A stretch of DNA of 64,000 bases, taken from assembly GCA_009881125.1 (NCBI GenBank), contig WXFH01000037.1, forward strand, positions 77,437 to 141,436. The letters are read 5' to 3'. The position numbers and the translations under genes were made by a program. This stretch comes from Acidaminobacter sp. (GTDB lineage: Bacteria; Bacillota_A; Clostridia; Peptostreptococcales; Acidaminobacteraceae). Under the pieces are notes generated by a model, which saw only the letters and a list, made by a program, of their open reading frames with translations, had not been told where the DNA came from and did no database searches. Positions 59,386 to 64,000 of the stretch are shown piece after piece. Positions within the stretch are counted from its first letter, which is position 1, and every line of letters starts with the position of its first letter.

Positions 59386-60225
59386 TTAGTTGCTGTTCAA
59401 ATTAAGTTCCTGGATAAGCTTTTCAATTTCAGCAATGAGAGAGGGGAAGCGGTCATCCTCAGGAAAAAGCTGCTCGCCGGTTTTAAGGGTTTCGAGGGCT
59501 GTTGCAATCTGCCCGTCTACCGCAGAAAAGTATCCTTTTTTGTAGAAGTACTCTGCTGAGGTCTTATACGCTGGCAGACCAAAAGTAAGTGAAGCCGCGA
59601 CTGTCAAAACGAGGGCGAGCCGGGCACCCCAGTTTTTCCAGGTATAATTGACCTGATAACGGTAACCCACGGACCACGCGGCCAGGAAACCGCCCAGGAG
59701 ACCCGCCAGATGGGCTGTATTGTCAATCATGGGATTAACAAAGCCATAGGCGACGTTGATGCCAAGCAGCACGAATATGTCATTCCCGAAGATTCTCCTG
59801 TAAACATCCTTATTCAATGTGAACAGATACAGGTTTGCCCCGATCAGGCCAAAGATGGCACCTGAGGCGCCTACTGAAATATTGTCGTTGAGGAGAAAAC
59901 TTCCAACCGTACCGGTTATGCCGGCACCGAAGTAAATGATCAGGAAGCGGGTCCTGCCAAAAATCATCTCCGTGTCACGTCCAAACAGATGAAGAGCATA
60001 GCTGTTAAAGCCGAGGTGAAGGAGGTTGGCGTGGAGGAACATTGGTGTGATTAAGCGGTATAGTTCCAGATCCGCAATCCGGTAGTTGATCTTGGCGCCA
60101 AAGCGAATCAGCGTCAGTGTTGATAAACTTGAATCAAAAAACATCATTATTAAAAAGACAGCCACATTTATAATAATCAGAATATGACTCAAAAACAGGG
60201 GTTTCTTGGTTTGCTCTAAAATCAT
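59386..60225 (-). CDS. Rhomboid family intramembrane serine protease
   Basis: A 279-residue membrane protein. ATG 60225 follows GAGGTG; the frame is open 11 codons further. Six core helices (~10-205) carry HLGFNSYALHLFGRDTE, the catalytic serine in SVGASGAIFGLIGANLY and the histidine in NTAHLAGLLGGF. A C-terminal ~60 residues outside the membrane look TPR-like (YFYKKGYFSAVDGQIATALE). Substrates unknown. Confidence 0.92.
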   Translation of the reverse strand: MILEQTKKPLFLSHILIIINVAVFLIMMFFDSSLSTLTLIRFGAKINYRIADLELYRLITPMFLHANLLHLGFNSYALHLFGRDTEMIFGRTRFLIIYFGAGITGTVGSFLLNDNISVGASGAIFGLIGANLYLFTLNKDVYRRIFGNDIFVLLGINVAYGFVNPMIDNTAHLAGLLGGFLAAWSVGYRYQVNYTWKNWGARLALVLTVAASLTFGLPAYKTSAEYFYKKGYFSAVDGQIATALETLKTGEQLFPEDDRFPSLIAEIEKLIQELNLNSN

Positions 60226-60271
60226 GGCGGACACCTCACAGTATCTCCATGATAACAAAGAGACACAGCGG

Positions 60272-60315
60272 GATCAAGGGCATCCCTTGATTCTCATGAG
60301 CGGCTGTGGTAAACT
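60272..60315 (+). promoter_or_regulatory. argS promoter with inverted repeat over the -35 box
   Basis: TTGATT (60287-60292) and TAAACT (60310-60315) with 17-base spacing. A perfect inverted repeat ATCAAGGG-CAT-CCCTTGAT (60273-60291) covers the -35 box, which suggests a repressor or activator site in addition to the T-box control downstream. Confidence 0.6.
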
Positions 60316-60324
60316 GTTTAACAA

Positions 60325-60587
60325 ATGCAGTGAACATACAAATGTTAAAGTGTCTGTGAAGGGAAAAGTAGCAGGTTGTGTCTTTTTCAGCGAGTCATCG
60401 AGGGTGGGAGGATGACATGGGCTAATCCGCGAAATCGCGCCCCGGAGACGTGCGTCAGGCAAGCAGTTGCTGAGCGCGCTGGTGAATCCGCCATTACAGG
60501 ATCTGAGAGGACATCCCAATCACCCGGGACGTCAATTAGAGTGGTAACGCGGTTGATTCGTCTCTATCCCTGGATAGAGGCGTTTTT
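60325..60587 (+). ncRNA. T-box leader of argS
   Basis: Stem I region with AGTAGCAGG and GTCATC / GATGAC closing an apical GAGGGTGGGAG loop, T-box AATTAGAGTGGTAACGCGG (60534-60552), and terminator CGTCTCTATCC / GGATAGAGGCG followed by five T's (60559-60587). A CGC (arginine) at 60436-60438 is at the expected distance for the specifier but this triplet is my least certain specifier call. Uncharged arginine tRNA should allow argS transcription. Confidence 0.88.
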
Positions 60588-60598
60588 GATTTTGCGGC

Positions 60599-60690
60599 AT
60601 CAAAGGGCACTATCAGCAACAAAGGGTACTAGTAAGTAACAAAGTCCAATATCAGTAACAAAGTCCACTATTAATAACCAAGGGCAGCAG
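60599..60690 (+). repeat. Degenerate 19-20-bp tandem repeat before argS
   Basis: Five imperfect units built on ATCAGTAACAAAGTCCACT, with AACAAAG-like cores at about 60599, 60618, 60638, 60657 and 60676 (periods 19-20). It separates the T-box terminator from the argS ribosome binding site. Confidence 0.75.
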
Positions 60691-60753
60691 AAGGACAATG
60701 ACGGAAAACGGTTGAATGACCATAAAATATGTAACTTACTTGGAGGGAATCAC

Positions 60754-62457
60754 GTGAAGGACTACAGAAAAATTATTGCGTCTCATCTGGCACCACATCT
60801 TGAAATCGCTACAGAGGAAGAGATTATGGCGCTCATTGAGCTGCCCAAATACACGGACATGGGCGATTTTGCGTTTCCGTGCTTTAGATACGCGAAAGCG
60901 TTGAAAACGGCGCCAAACCTGATCGCCGCTGAGTTGGCGGAAAAGGTTTCCGGAGACCCGCTCTATGAAAAAGTTGAGGCGGCAAGCGCCTATGTCAACT
61001 TTACCATGGACAAAGCCCAGCTCGCTGAGGATGTTCTGAAAGACGTTCTTGAACTGGGGGATCTTTACGGCTCCTCTACAAAAGGCGATGGTAAGACCGT
61101 CATAGTTGAGTTTTCGTCCACCAATATTGCGAAACCATTCCATATGGGCCATATCCGCAGCACAATGATTGGAAATTCCCTTTATAGGATCCATAAATTT
61201 TTGGGGTACAATACCATCGGCATAAATCACCTGGGAGACTATGGCACTCAGTTTGGCAAGCTGATCGTCGCGTTCAAGCTCTGGGGCGACAAAGACACCA
61301 TTGAAGCAGACCCAATCCCGGAGCTCTTGAAGATCTACGTGAAGTTCCACGATGAGGCGGAGAACAACCCGGCCCTGGATGACGAAGCGAGGAGCTGGTT
61401 CAAGCGTCTCGAGGACAATGACCCTGAAGCCTATGCCCTCTGGGAGTGGTTCAGGGACATCAGTCTGAAGGAGTTCAGCCGCGTCTACGGCATGCTGGAC
61501 GTCCACTTTGATTCCTACGCGGGCGAGAGCTTCTATTCCGACAAGATGCCGGCCGTTCTTGATGAAATGCGCCAAAAGGGCATCATGAAGGTCTCTGAAG
61601 GCGCCGAGATCGTCGACCTGGAGCCTTATGGCATGCCGCCGGCGCTTATCACCAAAAAAGACGGCTCCACGCTGTATCTGACCCGCGACATCACTGCGGC
61701 CATCTACAGAAAGAAACATTATAACTTTGACAAGAATGTCTACGTCGTGGGCGCGCCTCAAAAGCTGCATTTCCAGCAGTGGATGAAGGTCGTCGAGCTG
61801 ATGGGCTACGACTGGGTGAAGGATTGTATCCACGTTGAATTTGGCACCGTGGCTCTGGAAGAGGGTTCCCTTTCGACGCGAAAAGGCCGCGTGGTCTTCC
61901 TTGAAGAGGTCTTGAAGAAAGCCGTTGAGAAGACCAAGGAAATCATTGCGGACAAAAACCCTAATCTCGAGCACAAAGACGAGGTCGCGGCACAGGTCGG
62001 TATTGGCGCGGTCGTGTTCCAGGAGCTTTCAAACAACCGGATCAAGGACTACACCTTCAGCCTTGACAAAACCCTTTCCTTTGACGGGGAGACCGGGCCG
62101 TATGTTCAGTATACCCACGCCCGTGCCTGCAGCGTCCTGAGAAAAGCAGCACCGCAGCTTCTTGAGCAGCCGGTGGACTTCAGCAAGCTGTCTGACGCGG
62201 CAACCAGCGAGGTTGTCAAACTGATCCGTCAGTTCCCGGAAATCGTCAGCGACGCCGCCGAGAAATATGAGCCATCCTTAATTACCCGCTATGTCGTCAA
62301 TCTGGCGCAGGAGTTCAACCGGTTCTATCATGACCATCCGATCCTTTCAGAGGATGAGGTGCTGTCAACAGCGCGACTGGCGCTGGTCGACGCGACGCGT
62401 CAAACCATCAAGAATGCACTGTTCCTGATCAGCCTCAAAGCGCCTGTAAAAATGTAG
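60754..62457 (+). CDS. argS: Arginyl-tRNA synthetase
   Basis: A 567-residue class I synthetase. GTG 60754 follows TGGAGGG; an in-frame TTG at 60712 has no such site. The HIGH motif is SSTNIAKPFHMGHIRST, with INHLGDYGTQFGKLI, and the KMSKS region is replaced by SLSTRKGRVV as in many ArgRS. The N-terminal Add-1 domain (~1-90) and the C-terminal DALR anticodon domain (~445-567) are present. Confidence 0.96.
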   Translation: MKDYRKIIASHLAPHLEIATEEEIMALIELPKYTDMGDFAFPCFRYAKALKTAPNLIAAELAEKVSGDPLYEKVEAASAYVNFTMDKAQLAEDVLKDVLELGDLYGSSTKGDGKTVIVEFSSTNIAKPFHMGHIRSTMIGNSLYRIHKFLGYNTIGINHLGDYGTQFGKLIVAFKLWGDKDTIEADPIPELLKIYVKFHDEAENNPALDDEARSWFKRLEDNDPEAYALWEWFRDISLKEFSRVYGMLDVHFDSYAGESFYSDKMPAVLDEMRQKGIMKVSEGAEIVDLEPYGMPPALITKKDGSTLYLTRDITAAIYRKKHYNFDKNVYVVGAPQKLHFQQWMKVVELMGYDWVKDCIHVEFGTVALEEGSLSTRKGRVVFLEEVLKKAVEKTKEIIADKNPNLEHKDEVAAQVGIGAVVFQELSNNRIKDYTFSLDKTLSFDGETGPYVQYTHARACSVLRKAAPQLLEQPVDFSKLSDAATSEVVKLIRQFPEIVSDAAEKYEPSLITRYVVNLAQEFNRFYHDHPILSEDEVLSTARLALVDATRQTIKNALFLISLKAPVKM

Positions 62458-62493
62458 GCACCCGTCAGGAAGACCCAGATTAAAGTTCGAGCG

Positions 62494-62543
62494 CAAGCCG
62501 GTCAATCTCACCCTCTTAAGGGCGCGTTGACCGGCTTGTTTAT
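62494..62543 (+). terminator. Terminator after argS
   Basis: A 12-bp stem CAAGCCGGTCAA / TTGACCGGCTTG, with an inner CCCT/AGGG pair, followed by TTTAT. Confidence 0.85.
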
Positions 62544-62575
62544 GGTATAATAATGGATAGCTGACAAACTTAATT

Positions 62576-62720
62576 AAACGACATTAAGTTACGACAGAAA
62601 ATAGACACCTAATCAAGTCACAACAGAAAATAGTCACATAATCAAGCTACATCAGAAAATAGTCACATAATCAAGCTACATCAGAAAATAGCGACATAAT
62701 TAGGTCACAACAATAAAAGG
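62576..62720 (+). repeat. 29-bp tandem repeat array upstream of bshC
   Basis: Five head-to-tail units of exactly 29 bases, with the AGAAAATAG core at 62596, 62625, 62654 and 62683 and a diverged fifth copy at 62712. The two central units differ at one base only. The last unit merges with AAAAGG, the probable ribosome binding site of bshC. Confidence 0.9.
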
Positions 62721-62729
62721 ACGTATACT

Positions 62730-64000
62730 ATGGAACTGCACGCACAATCCAGTCAATTTAAAATCTTCAAAGGGCTTGCCGGCGCTTATGTTGACCACTA
62801 CGACACCGTCGCGTCCCTTTATGGCAAAAATTTTCGCGATCCCGAGAGCTTTCAGCGCCGTCTGAAAGAGTTGGAGGACCAGCCCATTGACAGAGATGCT
62901 CTGTGCGAGGCGCTGGAAGCCTACAATCAAAGCCTCGGCTGTTCAGAAAAGACGCTTCAGAATCTGGAAAAATTGAAGCAGAATGATACTGTCGTTGTTG
63001 TGACAGGGCAGCAGGCAGGCATTTTTACCGGCGCCCTCTACACGGTTTACAAGGCCATCACGACACTGAAGCTTGCTAAAAAACTAGAGACAGAAATAGG
63101 AAGGCCGGTGGTGCCGGTCTTCTGGATTGCATCTGAAGATCATGATTTTCATGAAATTAAAGCTGCCCACTATATAACCGGCGGCAAACTTAAAAAGGTT
63201 GAGATCGACAAGACGGACCGTAAGTCTCTGAAGCGGGTCAATCTCAAGAAAATGTCTGTGGGTCATCTGGAAACCAACAGCAGCGTTAAGCACTCGATCG
63301 AGCAAATTTTATCTGATTTTGCAGGTAATGAATCCATTGACCATTTCGAATCACTTTTATCGACGACTTTTTTTGATAAGGATTCCCTCAGCAATTGGTT
63401 TGGCCGCATCATGAGCCGTTTGTTTCATGATTACGGCCTTGTCTTGCTGGATCCTATGATTTCTGAGCTCAGAGCCCTTGAGACCAATTTCTTCAAAACG
63501 GCCGTCGAGAAGCAGGCTGCAGTCGCGGCCGCATTGCAGCATCAGACCGAGATCGTTGAAAAACAAGGATTCCAGAGAGCAATCGAGTTTGACCCACATG
63601 GCCTCCAACTGTTTATTTATGAGCATGAGGAGCGCCTGGCCCTTCGCATTGATCAAGAGGGTTACTTTTGTGAGCACGGAGGTCAGCAGATCAGATATTC
63701 GAAAGAGGCACTTCTGGACCGCATAGCGCAAAGGCCTCAGGACTTCAGCACCAATGTGGTGCTCAGGCCTGTGGTCCAGGATGTGCTGCTGCCGACCCTG
63801 GCCTATGTGGCAGGACCGGGCGAACTGAACTATTATGCCCAACTGGACAAAGTTTACCAGGTCTTTGGAAGACAGGCGCCGGTTTTTTATCCTAGAGAAA
63901 ATTTTACGCTGGTTCAAAAAAATGTCACAGAGGTGCTGAGCCAATATGACCTGTCCCCGGAAAATGTTCTGATGTGCGGCATCAGCGCCATAAGGGATCA
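62730..64000 (+). CDS. bshC: Putative cysteine ligase BshC (bacillithiol synthesis), 3' truncated by the window
   Basis: An open frame of 423 codons from ATG 62730 to the window edge. Family hallmarks are VVVTGQQAGIFTGALYTVYKA near residue 90 (in two parts), VFWIASEDHDFHEI near 130, and VVLRPVVQDVLLPTLAYVAGPGELNYYAQL near 350 (in two parts). BshC joins cysteine to glucosaminyl-malate to form bacillithiol. bshA and bshB are not in the window. Full-length proteins are ~540 residues, so roughly 120 are missing here. Confidence 0.9.
   Translation, partial: MELHAQSSQFKIFKGLAGAYVDHYDTVASLYGKNFRDPESFQRRLKELEDQPIDRDALCEALEAYNQSLGCSEKTLQNLEKLKQNDTVVVVTGQQAGIFTGALYTVYKAITTLKLAKKLETEIGRPVVPVFWIASEDHDFHEIKAAHYITGGKLKKVEIDKTDRKSLKRVNLKKMSVGHLETNSSVKHSIEQILSDFAGNESIDHFESLLSTTFFDKDSLSNWFGRIMSRLFHDYGLVLLDPMISELRALETNFFKTAVEKQAAVAAALQHQTEIVEKQGFQRAIEFDPHGLQLFIYEHEERLALRIDQEGYFCEHGGQQIRYSKEALLDRIAQRPQDFSTNVVLRPVVQDVLLPTLAYVAGPGELNYYAQLDKVYQVFGRQAPVFYPRENFTLVQKNVTEVLSQYDLSPENVLMCGISAIRD

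Noticed and set aside
8858..61221. ACCATCGGC as a Chi-like strand-biased site
   Set aside because: Seven copies are on one strand and five on the other in this window, so there is no clear strand bias; too few to exclude it, but not supported.
62576..62720. CRISPR array
   Set aside because: The 29-bp period is like a CRISPR repeat length, but units are directly joined with no spacers and there are no cas genes nearby.

Overview
The window looks like chromosome of a Gram-positive, low-to-mid-GC anaerobe of the class Clostridia. Signs of this are four T-box leaders in front of aminoacyl-tRNA synthetase genes, the two-gene iron-sulfur serine dehydratase (sdaAB/sdaAA), an infC-rpmI-rplT cluster with a leader attenuator, DUF4364, DUF445, PspC, CPBP and U32 family genes, and strong GGAGG ribosome binding sites with many TTG/GTG starts. 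An amino-acid-fermenting relative of Acidaminobacter or Fusibacter would fit, but that is inference; there is no rRNA here to place it.

Region 1 (1-6.5 kb) is visibly more AT-rich than the rest. It holds the start of an MFS transporter, a divergent DeoR-family regulator, a phosphodiesterase/nucleotide-pyrophosphatase-type enzyme, an AGCS sodium:alanine symporter, an XRE-cupin regulator and an alanine racemase. It reads as an accessory module for uptake and use of a phosphorylated compound and of alanine.

Region 2 (6.5-21.7 kb) carries a class IV aminotransferase, peptidase T, TcdA, a secreted peptidoglycan-binding protein, serine dehydratase, a PspC / LiaF-like envelope-stress operon, then T-box-valS-folC and a sigma-54 enhancer-binding regulator whose best start codon is CTG.

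Region 3 (21.8-29.4 kb) is a ten-gene Mrp/Mbh-type cation:proton antiporter operon. Its order (E, F, G, MbhD-like, MbhE-like, B, C, D) copies the antiporter half of archaeal membrane-bound hydrogenase, with no hydrogenase genes and two further antiporter-type subunits. A near-consensus sigma-54 promoter (GG-N10-GC) lies directly in front of it, next to the enhancer-binding protein gene. This is the most interesting unit in the window.

Region 4 (29.5-41.98 kb) has a DUF4364 regulator, a polysaccharide deacetylase lipoprotein, a LysE exporter, hpt, the diaminopimelate/lysine genes asd-dapA-dapB-dapH on the minus strand, an M20 amidohydrolase (possibly the N-acetyl-diaminopimelate deacetylase), a CPBP protease, a methyltransferase, Hsp33, tRNA-Gly(GCC), a Nudix hydrolase and a DUF445 protein.

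Region 5 (42-64 kb) is translation and housekeeping: T-box-thrS, infC (ATT start)-rpmI-rplT, ktrB-ktrA, an rRNA methyltransferase, T-box-pheS-pheT, zapA, a U32 peptidase, mutS2, a TudS-like DUF523 protein, a rhomboid protease, T-box-argS, and the start of bshC. The intergenic spaces contain several short repeat families: 16-bp tandem units at two distant loci in opposite orientation, 19-20-bp and 29-bp tandem arrays around argS, REP-like hairpins, a 49-bp near-perfect palindrome, and a recurrent 9-mer ACCATCGGC.
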